From contig JBKJIQ010000037.1 in the NCBI GenBank assembly GCA_046598395.1, positions 1 through 20,652 on the forward strand: a DNA stretch of 20,652 bases, written 5' to 3'. The notes beneath the pieces were generated by a model. The model was not told where the DNA came from. It made no database searches and saw nothing but the letters and a program-made list of their open reading frames with translations. A program made the translations under genes and the position numbers. Shown here one piece after another: positions 7,327 through 15,013 of the stretch. The stretch's first letter is position 1. The number at the start of each line of letters is the position of its first letter. The DNA comes from JAENVU01 sp046598395 (lineage in GTDB: Bacteria; Actinomycetota; Acidimicrobiia; IMCC26256; JAENVU01).

Positions 7327-8361
7327 GTGGGAGATGCGGCGACACCGATGATCTCGTGCCGGGGCGTGTGGAAGGTGTTCGGGCCGAAACCCGAGCGCGT
7401 GGTCGGTTCACCCGACGCCGACCTCCCCCGCTCGGAGTTGGAAGCGCGTACTGGGTGCGTTGCGGCAGTGCGCGACGTGAGCTTCGACGTTCCCGAGGGT
7501 GGTGTCTTCGTGGTGATGGGGCTTTCGGGTTCCGGGAAATCGACCCTGATCCGTTGCTTCAGTCGCCTCATCGAACCAACGGCGGGTGAGGTGACGATCG
7601 ACGGGCAGAACGTGTTGGGGCTCAACCCGTCCGAGCTCCGTGAGCTGCGGCGGACCCGCCTCTCGATGGTGTTCCAGAACTTCGGACTCCTGCCGCACCG
7701 TCAGGCCCTCGACAACATTGCGTTCGGACTCGAAGTGCAAGGAATGGGGAAGGCCGAGCGGTTGGAACGCGCAAGCGAGATGCTTGATCTCGTCGGTCTC
7801 GGGTCGGTCGGAGAGTCCTATCCCGACGAACTGTCGGGCGGGATGCAGCAACGGGTCGGGCTCGCCCGGGCGCTCGCCAACGACCCCGGGATCCTGCTGT
7901 TCGACGAACCGTTCTCCGCGCTGGACCCACTGATCCGCCGGGACATGCAGGACGAGGTGGTGCGGCTCCAGGCGGAGCTCAAGAAGACAGTCGTGTTCAT
8001 CACCCACGACTTGACCGAGGCGCTCAAAGTTGGCGACCGGATTGCGATCATGCGCGACGGTCGATTCGTGCAGGTGGGTACGCCGCAAGAGGTGGTGGCT
8101 GCACCGGCCGACGACTACGTGCGCGATTTCGTGAGCGACGTTTCCCGCGGTGACGTGCTCACGGCCCGCTCGATCATGAACCCCGCGGTCGCGGACGCAA
8201 TCGCGCGGGTTGACGCGGAGACCAAGGTGAACGATCTCGTTCCCGTCGTCGCGGCCACCGATGGGCCGGTCGCGGTGATCGATGCCGACGGTTCGGTCTG
8301 TGGCTCCGTCGATCGCCTCTGCGTGCTCGACGCGCTGGCCGACGTTCCCGCCATGGGATGA
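7327..8361 (+). CDS. Glycine betaine/choline ABC transporter ATP-binding protein (ProV/OpuAA type)
   Basis: A 344-residue ATPase. It has Walker A GLSGSGKST (65-73), Q-loop Gln near 117 (VFQNFG), signature LSGGM (169-173), Walker B ILLFDEP (189-195) with D-loop SALD, and the switch His 227 (FITHD). The family-specific insertion between the first strands (about 19-45) and a C-terminal CBS-like tail (about 280-335, RSIMNPAVADAI...VAVIDADG) mark the ProV/OpuAA group, in which the CBS region can sense ionic strength. It powers uptake of betaine, choline or proline betaine with the next two gene products. Start choice: GTG 7327 follows a -10-like box with leaderless spacing; GTG 7318 and ATG 7348 are in-frame alternatives. 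Confidence 0.92.
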   Translation: MGDAATPMISCRGVWKVFGPKPERVVGSPDADLPRSELEARTGCVAAVRDVSFDVPEGGVFVVMGLSGSGKSTLIRCFSRLIEPTAGEVTIDGQNVLGLNPSELRELRRTRLSMVFQNFGLLPHRQALDNIAFGLEVQGMGKAERLERASEMLDLVGLGSVGESYPDELSGGMQQRVGLARALANDPGILLFDEPFSALDPLIRRDMQDEVVRLQAELKKTVVFITHDLTEALKVGDRIAIMRDGRFVQVGTPQEVVAAPADDYVRDFVSDVSRGDVLTARSIMNPAVADAIARVDAETKVNDLVPVVAATDGPVAVIDADGSVCGSVDRLCVLDALADVPAMG

Positions 8362-8371
8362 GCACGGTCAG

Positions 8372-10375
8372 ATGAGTGCCATTGTCGCGGGTCCAATCGC
8401 GCCGGTCCGCTCGGTGGTCCATCGCGACGCCAGACCGCCGCGAAAACGCGGGCGGCTCAACGCGGGGCGCGCGGCGATCGCGGTGGGCTGTCTCACGGCG
8501 TTCGTTGCGCTGCTGGCGATCGTCTGGGGTGACCCGCCTGCCGGCTGGTGGGACTTCGGCATTTCCCAATGGGTCGATCACGTCAAGGAGTGGTTGATCC
8601 TCAACCGCAGCGAGAACTGGGCGTTCGTCTACGGCTTCACGCCAATCTCCCACTTCCTGACCACACTCGTGCAGCGGACGCTCGACGGGCTGAATTTCCT
8701 CACGTGGGTCGGGGTCTTCTCGATCGCCACGCTGGTCGCGCTGCGCGTGAGCGGTCGGGCTGCGGCTGGGACTGCGGCGGGTGGCGTGTTGCTCGTCGGC
8801 GTGCTCGGTCTCTGGGATTCCGCGATGCAGACGGTGGCCTTGATCCTGGTGGCGGTCGCGATCTCCTTCTTCGTCGGGATCCCACTCGGAATCCTGACGG
8901 CCCGCCGGTCCGGATTCGAGCGCCACTCCAAGGTCTTCCTCGACGCGATGCAGGTGTTGCCGGCCTACTGCTACCTGCTGCCGATGGTGTTCGTCTTCGA
9001 TATCGGGTACCCGCCCGCGATCATCGCGACGGTGGTGTTCGCGCTACCGGCCACGATCCGCCTCACTGCGCACGGCATTCACGGAGTGCCGGCGGGCGCG
9101 GTCGAGGTAGGTACCGCGTTCGGCGCCGACAAACGTCAGACCTTGCGCAAGATCGAGTTACCGCTCGCGCGTCCCGCGTTGCTGCTCGCCGTGAATCAGA
9201 CGGTGAACCTTGCGCTCGGCATTGTGGTGATTGCCGCGCTCGTGGGTGCCGAGGGCCTCGGCCAGGATGTGTTGGACGCGCTGCAGCAGGTGGACGTCGG
9301 CCTCGGATTTCAAGCGGGTCTGGCGATCGTGGCCATCGCGATCGTGTTCGATCGCACGACCCGCGGCCGCAGTCAGGCCGCGGGTCGAGCGTTTCGTCGA
9401 TCTCGTACGCCCGATCGCGCCCGGGCCGAACTCATCGGCGGAGTGGTGGCGGTGGTCGCGATCGTGGCGGTGGCTCACGCGGCTTCCGTCGGATCGTTCC
9501 CGACGTCGGTCCACTGGTCGATCGTCGGTCCGGTGAACGACGCGGTCGATTGGATTCGGGAGAACCTCGGATGGCTTGAATCGGTGAGTGACTTCATGGT
9601 GCGCGACCTGCTCACCCCGATGCGCGATTTCCTGACCGACCAACCTTGGTGGGGCACGGCGGGCGCCTTCGCCGCGATCGGGTGGGCGAGCGGTGGTCGC
9701 CGGGTCGCGATCGCGTGCGCGGTGGCCTTCCTGGTGATCGCGGGTCTCCAAACCACCCAGTCGGACAGCGCCAGCATTTGGTTCGACGCGATGGACACGC
9801 TCACGCAGGTGGTGTTCGCCGTAATCCTCTCGGTGGCGATCGCCATTCCGATCGGTATCGTCGCTGGACTCAATGAGCGGTTCCTCGCGTTGATTCGACC
9901 ACTCCTCGACTCCATGCAAGTCCTGCCCGCGTTCGTCTACCTGATTCCGGTGATCGCGCTGTTTAATCCGGGCCGGTTCCCCGGGATCATCGCGTCGCTC
10001 ATTTACGCGCTCCCGCTCGGGATCCGTCTGACCGCGCTTGGCATTCGCGACGTCCCGCCCAGCACCATCGAGGCGGCCCACGCCATGGGCGCGACGCAGA
10101 TGCAGATCCTCTGGAAGGTGCAAATGCCCCAGGCCTGGCCATCGATTTTGCTCGGAGTCAATCAGACCATTCTGATGGTCTTCTCGGTCGTTGTGATCGC
10201 GGGTCTTATCGGGGGCGGCGCGCTCGGCCTTGATGTGGTCTACGGTCTGAGGAAGAGCCAGCTGGGGCTCGGTATCGAAGCCGGAATCGCGATTGTTGCG
10301 TTGGCCATCGTGTTCGATCGCATCACCCAAGCGTGGGGCGGATCGAATGGGCGCCGTGCGTCACGAGCGAGCTGA
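8372..10375 (+). CDS. Double-length glycine betaine/choline ABC permease (two ProW-type domains fused)
   Basis: A 667-residue membrane protein holding two complete ProW-like permease domains. Domain 1 spans about 140-330, with DAMQVLPAYCYLLP and the EAA loop at 242-264 (AVEVGTAFGADKRQTLRKIELP region). Domain 2 spans about 465-655, with DSMQVLPAFVYLIP and the EAA loop at 564-586 (TIEAAHAMGATQMQILWKVQMP region). Each is preceded by extra hydrophobic segments. Single-domain ProW proteins are about half this size and act as homodimers; here one chain can supply both halves of the channel and bind two ATPase subunits. The ATG at 8372 is 10 bases after the ATPase stop, in a tight operon. The two halves differ in sequence, so the duplication is not recent. 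Confidence 0.92.
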   Translation: MSAIVAGPIAPVRSVVHRDARPPRKRGRLNAGRAAIAVGCLTAFVALLAIVWGDPPAGWWDFGISQWVDHVKEWLILNRSENWAFVYGFTPISHFLTTLVQRTLDGLNFLTWVGVFSIATLVALRVSGRAAAGTAAGGVLLVGVLGLWDSAMQTVALILVAVAISFFVGIPLGILTARRSGFERHSKVFLDAMQVLPAYCYLLPMVFVFDIGYPPAIIATVVFALPATIRLTAHGIHGVPAGAVEVGTAFGADKRQTLRKIELPLARPALLLAVNQTVNLALGIVVIAALVGAEGLGQDVLDALQQVDVGLGFQAGLAIVAIAIVFDRTTRGRSQAAGRAFRRSRTPDRARAELIGGVVAVVAIVAVAHAASVGSFPTSVHWSIVGPVNDAVDWIRENLGWLESVSDFMVRDLLTPMRDFLTDQPWWGTAGAFAAIGWASGGRRVAIACAVAFLVIAGLQTTQSDSASIWFDAMDTLTQVVFAVILSVAIAIPIGIVAGLNERFLALIRPLLDSMQVLPAFVYLIPVIALFNPGRFPGIIASLIYALPLGIRLTALGIRDVPPSTIEAAHAMGATQMQILWKVQMPQAWPSILLGVNQTILMVFSVVVIAGLIGGGALGLDVVYGLRKSQLGLGIEAGIAIVALAIVFDRITQAWGGSNGRRASRAS

Positions 10376-10428
10376 AGGCCGATATTCGTCATGCGTCCGA
10401 GAGGACGTCCGACAAGGGGAGACAACCA

Positions 10429-11421
10429 ATGATGCGCAGCAAGCGCGGACTGATCGCGGCCGTTGCGATCGCGACGGTGGTTTTGGCCGCCTGTGGCAGC
10501 AGCAGCGGTAGCAAATCGAGTGGTCCTACGAAGACGGGGTCCGGCAAGTACGAAGGCGCGGTCACCATCGCGGTCAACCCGTGGGACGGCTCGGCCGCCA
10601 ACGCGAACGTCGCGAAGGTCGTCCTCGAGAAGCAGGGCGTCACGGTTGCGCTCAAGGACATCGACGAAAACGCGGTGTGGGCCGGGCTCGACTCGGGTTC
10701 GATCGACGCCAACCTCGAGGTCTGGCCGTCGGGTCACGGGTCCGATATCTCCACCTACATCACGAAGAAGAAGTCGGTGGTCGATGGCGGCTTGATCGGC
10801 CCCGACGGTCACATCGGCTGGTACATCCCGGATTTCGTCGCGCAGGCGCACCCTGAGTACAAGACCTGGGAAGGACTGAAGAGCCAGGCCGCGGCCGACT
10901 ATTTCAAGACCGCGGAGACTGGCGACAAGGGTCAGTTCCTCCTCGGCGACCCGAGCTACGTCTCGTACGACAAAGACATCATCAAGAACCTGAACCTGCC
11001 GTTCCAGGTGGTGGTCGGCGGTAGCGAAGCCACGTTGATCACCACGCTCGACAAGGCGTTCAAGGACAAGAGTCCGCTGCTCTTCTACTTCTACGAGCCG
11101 CAGTGGGCGCAGTCAAAGTACAAGCTGGTCTCGGTCAAGCTCCCGGCGATGACCGCGGAGTGCAAGGCATCTGCGGCCGACACCGGTAAGGACGGGAAGT
11201 ACGCGTGCGACTATCCGACCGACAACCTGATGAAGACGCTCAGCGCCAAGCTCAAGGCGAAGAACGCTGTGGTGTTCGCGTTCCTGCAGCGGATGAAATG
11301 GACGGCAGAGGACCAGAACACAGTCACCACCTACAAGAACCAAGATGGCCTCTCCATGGAGGCGGCCGCGAAGAAGTGGGTCGACGCCAACGCGGCAACC
11401 GTCGCCACCTGGGTCAAGTAG
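10429..11421 (+). CDS. Glycine betaine/choline-binding lipoprotein (OpuAC/ProX family)
   Basis: A 330-residue substrate-binding protein. A basic N-terminus and hydrophobic stretch lead to the lipobox LAAC with C22 as the lipidated residue, followed by a Ser/Gly-rich linker. The mature domain has the family landmarks VNPWDGSAANANVAKVVLE, LEVWPSGHGSD, GHIGWYIPDF and FYEPQW; aromatic residues in such segments cage the quaternary ammonium group. It captures betaine or choline outside the membrane for the permease and ATPase encoded just upstream. The ATG at 10429 is backed by a strong Shine-Dalgarno (AAGGGGAG) 7 bases upstream; an ATG one codon later is equally placed. It follows the permease after 53 bases, and its stop is 17 bases before a large palindrome. 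Whether choline or betaine is preferred cannot be read. Confidence 0.92.
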   Translation: MMRSKRGLIAAVAIATVVLAACGSSSGSKSSGPTKTGSGKYEGAVTIAVNPWDGSAANANVAKVVLEKQGVTVALKDIDENAVWAGLDSGSIDANLEVWPSGHGSDISTYITKKKSVVDGGLIGPDGHIGWYIPDFVAQAHPEYKTWEGLKSQAAADYFKTAETGDKGQFLLGDPSYVSYDKDIIKNLNLPFQVVVGGSEATLITTLDKAFKDKSPLLFYFYEPQWAQSKYKLVSVKLPAMTAECKASAADTGKDGKYACDYPTDNLMKTLSAKLKAKNAVVFAFLQRMKWTAEDQNTVTTYKNQDGLSMEAAAKKWVDANAATVATWVK

Positions 11422-11438
11422 CCCCAGGTTCCGCACCA

Positions 11439-11497
11439 ACCCCGAACTTGCGCCATTTTCCGACGCCACACGTCGGAAAGTGACGCAAGTTCGGGGT
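11439..11497. repeat. 59-bp near-perfect palindrome between the binding-protein gene and choline dehydrogenase gene
   Basis: Two 27-base arms (11439-11465 and 11471-11497) pair at 25 of 27 positions around the 5-base loop CCACA. The outer block runs ACCCCGAACTTGCG and the inner block TTTCCGACG, separated by the four bases that hold the two mismatches. It starts 17 bases after the lipoprotein stop. No T-run follows, so it is not a classic intrinsic terminator, though so stable a hairpin could still end or protect the transporter mRNA. Its compactness and symmetry also suit a dispersed palindromic repeat of the REP kind, which I cannot test within one window. Confidence 0.85.
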
Positions 11498-11509
11498 CTG
11501 CGCACCCCC

Positions 11510-11515
11510 TACGCT
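11510..11515 (+). promoter_or_regulatory. Putative -10 box for a leaderless betA transcript
   Basis: TACGCT (TAnnnT) ends 6 bases before the ATG at 11522, so transcription could start at or next to that A. It lies just downstream of the large palindrome, which suggests betA-betB can be transcribed apart from the transporter. No -35 hexamer is clear. Confidence 0.45.
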
Positions 11516-11521
11516 CGGCGG

Positions 11522-13186
11522 ATGCCGGGCCAGCAGTACGACTTCATCATCGTGGGCGGGGGTTCCGCCGGTTGTGTGCTTGCCAATCGGTTGAGCGCCG
11601 ATCCGGCGAACCGGGTGCTCGTGCTGGAAGCCGGACGACCGGACTACAAGTTCGACGTCTTCATTCACATGCCCGCAGCGCTGTCGTTTCCGATCGGCTC
11701 GAAGTTCTACGACTGGAAGTACGAGTCCGAACCCGAGCCGCACATGAATGGCCGGCGGATTTACCACGCGCGCGGCAAGGTCCTCGGCGGGTCCAGCAGC
11801 ATCAACGGGATGATCTTCCAACGCGGTAACGCGCTCGACTTCGAGCGGTGGGCCGCGGATCCCGGAATGGAACGGTGGGGCTACGCGCATTGCTTGCCAT
11901 ACTTCAAACGCATGGAGAACTGCCTCGCCGGCGGTGATGCATATCGCGGTGACAATGGTCCGCTCGTGCTGGAGCGGGGGCCGGCGCAGAACCCGTTGTT
12001 CGAGGCGTTCTTCGCCGCGGCGCAGGAGGCCGGGTACCCACTCACCGAGGACGTCAACGGCTTCCAGCAGGAAGGTTTCGCACGTTTCGACCGCAATATT
12101 CATCGCGGTCGTCGGCTCAGTGCCGCGGGCGCGTATCTCCACCCGGTCATGCATCGCTCCAACCTCGAAGTTCGAACTCGTGCACTCACGAGCAGGATCG
12201 TGTTCGACGGCACGCGCGCGGTTGGCGTGGAGATTGCCAAACGTGGCGGGGGTACCGAACGCGTTCTGGGTGGTGAAGTGATCTTGTGCGGAGGCTCGAT
12301 CAACTCACCACAGTTGCTGCAACTCTCCGGTGTGGGCAACGCGGCGGAACTCAGTCTGCTCGGCGTCGCGATGGTGGACGATCTCCCGGCGGTCGGCGAG
12401 AACCTCCAGGACCACCTCGAGGTCTATATCCAACACGCATGTACCCAGCCGGTCTCGATGGCACCAATGCTGAAGTTGTGGCGACGGCCGTTGATCGGGC
12501 TCGAGTGGCTGGCGCGCCGCGGTCCGGGCGCGACGAACCACTTCGAAGCGGGCGGCTTCATCCGGGGCAACGACGCCGTCGCCTACCCGAACGTCATGTT
12601 CCATTTCTTGCCGATCGCGATTCGCTACGACGGAACCGTTCCCGAGGGGGGCGAGGGTCATGGCTACCAGGTACACGTCGGTCCGATGTACTCCGATGCG
12701 CGCGGTTCGGTGAAGATCAGGTCGCAGGACCCGCGGGTGAAACCGGCGTTGCGGTTCAACTACCTCTCCACCGAGACCGACCGAACCGAGTGGGTCGAGA
12801 CCATCCGGGCGGCGCGGTCCATCCTGGCGCAACCGGCGTTCGCTCCGTTTGATGGCGGCGAGCTGTCTCCGGGTCCGGCAGTAGAAACCGATGAGCAGAT
12901 TCTGGAGTGGGTCGCGCGTGACGCCGAGACCGCACTGCATCCGTCGTGCACCACGCGCCTCGGTACTGATGCGACCTCGGTGATCCATCCCGACACGTTC
13001 CGCGTCCATGGCGTCGATGGCCTCCGCGTGGTGGATGCCGGTTCGATGCGCTATGTCACGAACGGCAACATCTACGCGCCCGTCATGATGGTGGCGGAGA
13101 AGGCGGCCGATGCGATCCTGGGTAACGAGATGCTGGCGCCCGAGACCGTCGACTTCTACCACTACGAACAAGGAGATGCTGGGTGA
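11522..13186 (+). CDS. betA: Choline dehydrogenase (GMC oxidoreductase family)
   Basis: A 554-residue FAD flavoprotein. The ADP-binding GGGSAGCVLANRL motif lies at about 12-24, GMC signature 1 in HARGKVLGGSSSINGMIF, signature 2 in GGSINSPQLLQLSGVG, and the catalytic pair near the C-terminus: H473 in LHPSCTTRLG and Asn in VTNGNIYAP. Length and motifs match bacterial BetA, which oxidises choline to betaine aldehyde and can go on to betaine. The next gene encodes the aldehyde dehydrogenase and overlaps by 4 bases, which supports choline over other alcohols as substrate. The ATG at 11522 is chosen because the FAD fold begins directly after it and a -10-like box stands 6 bases upstream; the longer open frame would run through the palindrome. 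GMC enzymes for other alcohols look similar, so substrate is context-based. Confidence 0.9.
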   Translation: MPGQQYDFIIVGGGSAGCVLANRLSADPANRVLVLEAGRPDYKFDVFIHMPAALSFPIGSKFYDWKYESEPEPHMNGRRIYHARGKVLGGSSSINGMIFQRGNALDFERWAADPGMERWGYAHCLPYFKRMENCLAGGDAYRGDNGPLVLERGPAQNPLFEAFFAAAQEAGYPLTEDVNGFQQEGFARFDRNIHRGRRLSAAGAYLHPVMHRSNLEVRTRALTSRIVFDGTRAVGVEIAKRGGGTERVLGGEVILCGGSINSPQLLQLSGVGNAAELSLLGVAMVDDLPAVGENLQDHLEVYIQHACTQPVSMAPMLKLWRRPLIGLEWLARRGPGATNHFEAGGFIRGNDAVAYPNVMFHFLPIAIRYDGTVPEGGEGHGYQVHVGPMYSDARGSVKIRSQDPRVKPALRFNYLSTETDRTEWVETIRAARSILAQPAFAPFDGGELSPGPAVETDEQILEWVARDAETALHPSCTTRLGTDATSVIHPDTFRVHGVDGLRVVDAGSMRYVTNGNIYAPVMMVAEKAADAILGNEMLAPETVDFYHYEQGDAG

Positions 13187-14640
13187 AGAACGTCGGCCTG
13201 TTTGTTGGTGGCATCGAGGTGCGCGCGCAATCGGGAGAGTCGTTCGAGACGGTGAACCCGGCCACCGGTGAGGTGCTCGCAACCGTCGATCATGCCAACG
13301 CGTCCGACGTCGATCGTGCGGTCGAGTCTGCTCAACAGGGATTCGCGATGTGGTCGGCGATGACCGGCGCCGAACGGGGTCGCATCATGCTGCGCGCCGC
13401 CGCAATGTTGAGGGCGCGCAATGACGAGCTGGCCCATCTGGAGGTGCTCGACACTGGCAAGCCGATCGCCGAAGCGTCGACGGTCGATGTGATCTCCGGC
13501 GCAGAATGCATCGAGTATTTCGCGGGCGCCGCGGCTACGATCCACGGTGAGTACTACGACCTCGGCGGGCCGTTCGCGTACACCCGCCGAGAGCCGTTGG
13601 GCGTATGCGTGGGGATTGGTGCCTGGAACTATCCACTTCAGATCGCCAGTTGGAAATCGGCGCCGGCGTTGGCGTGCGGCAACGCGGTGGTCTTCAAACC
13701 CTCCGAACTCACGCCGCTCACCACAATGAAGCTCGCGGAAATCTACGCGGAGGCAGGCGTCCCGCCCGGCGTGTTCAACGTGGTGCAGGGTGACCGGCGC
13801 ACCGGCGATGCGTTGGTGCGCCATCCTGTGGTTGCCAAGGTGTCGCTCACCGGATCAGTGCCGACGGGCAAGGCGATCATGGCCGCGGCGGCCGACACCT
13901 TGAAGGCCGTGACCCTCGAACTCGGCGGGAAGTCGCCGCTGGTGATCTTCGAGGACGCCGATCTCGACAACGCGGTCTCCGCCGCGCTGCTGGCGAACTT
14001 CTACACCCAGGGTGAGATCTGCTCGAACGGCACGCGCGTCTTCGTGCATACATCGATCCACGACGCGTTCGTCGACGCGCTGCGAATACGGACCGAGAAG
14101 TTGGTGATCGGCGATCCGCTCGACCCGCGAACCGATGTGGGCGCGCTCATCTCCGTCGACCATCTCGCGAAGGTGCTGGGTTTTATCGACGCGGGAATCG
14201 CGGCCGGCGCGCACGTGGTGTGTGGCGGCCGGCGTGCCGGAGGAACCGATCTGCTCGATCGCGGCAACTTCGTCGAGCCGACGATCTTCACTGCATGCAC
14301 CGACGCCATGAGCATCGTCACCGACGAGATCTTCGGCCCCGTGATGAGCGTGCTTGCGTTCGACGACGAAGCCGAAGTCGGGGCGAGAGCGAACGCTACC
14401 GAGTTCGGGCTCGCAGCTGGCGTGTTCACGAATGATCTGGCACGCGGTCATCGGGTTGCCGCGGCGCTCCAGGCCGGGATCGTGTGGATCAACACGTACA
14501 ACATCACGCCGATCGAAGTGCCGTTCGGTGGCGTGAAGCAATCCGGCATCGGCCGGGAGAACAGCCTTGCCGCAGTCGAGCACTACACCCAACGCAAGAC
14601 GGTCTATGTCGAGACCGGATCGGTGGAGTCCCCGTACTAA
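13183..14640 (+). CDS. betB: Betaine aldehyde dehydrogenase
   Basis: A 485-residue NAD(P)-dependent aldehyde dehydrogenase. The active-site residues are visible: N149 in GAWNYP, the general base E246 in VTLELGGKSP, and nucleophile C280 in QGEICSNGTRVF. The QGEICSNGTRVFV form of the Cys motif is characteristic of the BetB/ALDH9 branch, which converts betaine aldehyde to glycine betaine. The GTG start at 13183 overlaps the betA stop (GTGA) and has AAGGAG 7 bases upstream, inside the end of betA, so the pair is coupled. Its stop is followed almost at once by the MarR-type operator of the next unit. No terminator is obvious after it. Confidence 0.93.
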   Translation: MKNVGLFVGGIEVRAQSGESFETVNPATGEVLATVDHANASDVDRAVESAQQGFAMWSAMTGAERGRIMLRAAAMLRARNDELAHLEVLDTGKPIAEASTVDVISGAECIEYFAGAAATIHGEYYDLGGPFAYTRREPLGVCVGIGAWNYPLQIASWKSAPALACGNAVVFKPSELTPLTTMKLAEIYAEAGVPPGVFNVVQGDRRTGDALVRHPVVAKVSLTGSVPTGKAIMAAAADTLKAVTLELGGKSPLVIFEDADLDNAVSAALLANFYTQGEICSNGTRVFVHTSIHDAFVDALRIRTEKLVIGDPLDPRTDVGALISVDHLAKVLGFIDAGIAAGAHVVCGGRRAGGTDLLDRGNFVEPTIFTACTDAMSIVTDEIFGPVMSVLAFDDEAEVGARANATEFGLAAGVFTNDLARGHRVAAALQAGIVWINTYNITPIEVPFGGVKQSGIGRENSLAAVEHYTQRKTVYVETGSVESPY

Positions 14641-14641
14641 G

Positions 14642-14656
14642 TTATCTCCGAGATAA
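14642..14656. promoter_or_regulatory. 15-bp palindrome, likely MarR-family operator
   Basis: TTATCTC, one central C and GAGATAA form a perfect 7+1+7 palindrome directly before the -35 of the next promoter. Half-site copies recur: GAGATAA at 14670-14676 in the promoter spacer and GAGATA at 14705-14710 just past the predicted start. MarR proteins bind palindromes of about this size over their own operons, and a MarR gene lies two genes' width downstream. Binding is inferred. Confidence 0.65.
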
Positions 14657-14661
14657 AATGT

Positions 14662-14690
14662 TTGACGCGGAGATAAGATACTGATACCCT
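14662..14690 (+). promoter_or_regulatory. Promoter of the barrel-protein/MarR operon (-35 TTGACG, -10 TACCCT)
   Basis: TTGACG at 14662-14667 and TACCCT at 14685-14690 are separated by exactly 17 bases, a textbook spacing for the housekeeping sigma factor. The start site would be near 14697, giving a leader of about 44 bases that ends in a strong AAGGGGG ribosome site. Operator-like GAGATAA repeats lie before, within and after it. Confidence 0.7.
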
Positions 14691-14740
14691 GACCTCACTG
14701 CACCGAGATAGTCCCGGTGTTGATGCCAAGGGGGATTTCC

Positions 14741-15013
14741 ATGTCTGCAACCTTGATCGTCCGTCACCCCGTCGCCGACTTCGACGCCTGGCGGGTTGTG
14801 TACAACGAAGTCGCAGCGTTACGTGACCAGCACGGGTGCACTGGTGAGCGGGTGCTGTGTCTCCCCACTGATGCGAACGACGTTGTCGCGATTCACGATT
14901 TCCCGACCGTTGAGCAGGCGGAGGCATTCGCGTCCGATCCGGCGCTCAAGGCTGCGATGGAGCGGTCCGGCGTAGCGGGCGCACCGCGGATCGAGATCTT
15001 TGCCAGCGCATAG
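14741..15013 (+). CDS. Small dimeric alpha/beta-barrel (antibiotic monooxygenase-like) protein
   Basis: A 90-residue protein starting MSATLIVRHPVADFDAWRVVYNE, then VLCLPTDANDVVAIHDFPTVEQAEAFASDPALKAAMERSGVAGAPRIEIF. The strand-helix-strand pattern and the closing phrases (FASDP..LK.AM..AGV) resemble the ferredoxin-like ABM/DUF1330-type fold, which forms dimers and may act on small aromatic or reactive molecules. The specific activity is unknown. The ATG at 14741 has AAGGGGG 5 bases upstream. The gene is first in a two-gene unit with a MarR regulator, behind a promoter with operator repeats, so it is probably induced by the ligand that the regulator senses. It has no link in sequence to the betaine genes on either side. 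Confidence 0.75.
   Translation: MSATLIVRHPVADFDAWRVVYNEVAALRDQHGCTGERVLCLPTDANDVVAIHDFPTVEQAEAFASDPALKAAMERSGVAGAPRIEIFASA

Noticed and set aside
9158..10330. Open frame of 390 codons on the minus strand
   Set aside because: Antisense to the permease gene; the predicted protein is almost all Arg, Asp, His and Gly with no hydrophobic core. A shadow frame.
11439..11497. Classical Rho-independent terminator
   Set aside because: The hairpin is long and GC-rich but no T-run follows on either strand, so I list it as a palindromic element of open function.
11345..11521. Longer betA start upstream of the palindrome
   Set aside because: The added 59 residues would overlap the end of the binding-protein gene and translate the palindrome; the FAD-binding motif begins straight after the ATG at 11522.
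12305..13282. Open frame of 325 codons on the minus strand
   Set aside because: Antisense to betA and the start of betB, whose catalytic motifs are intact. No recognisable domain in the shadow.
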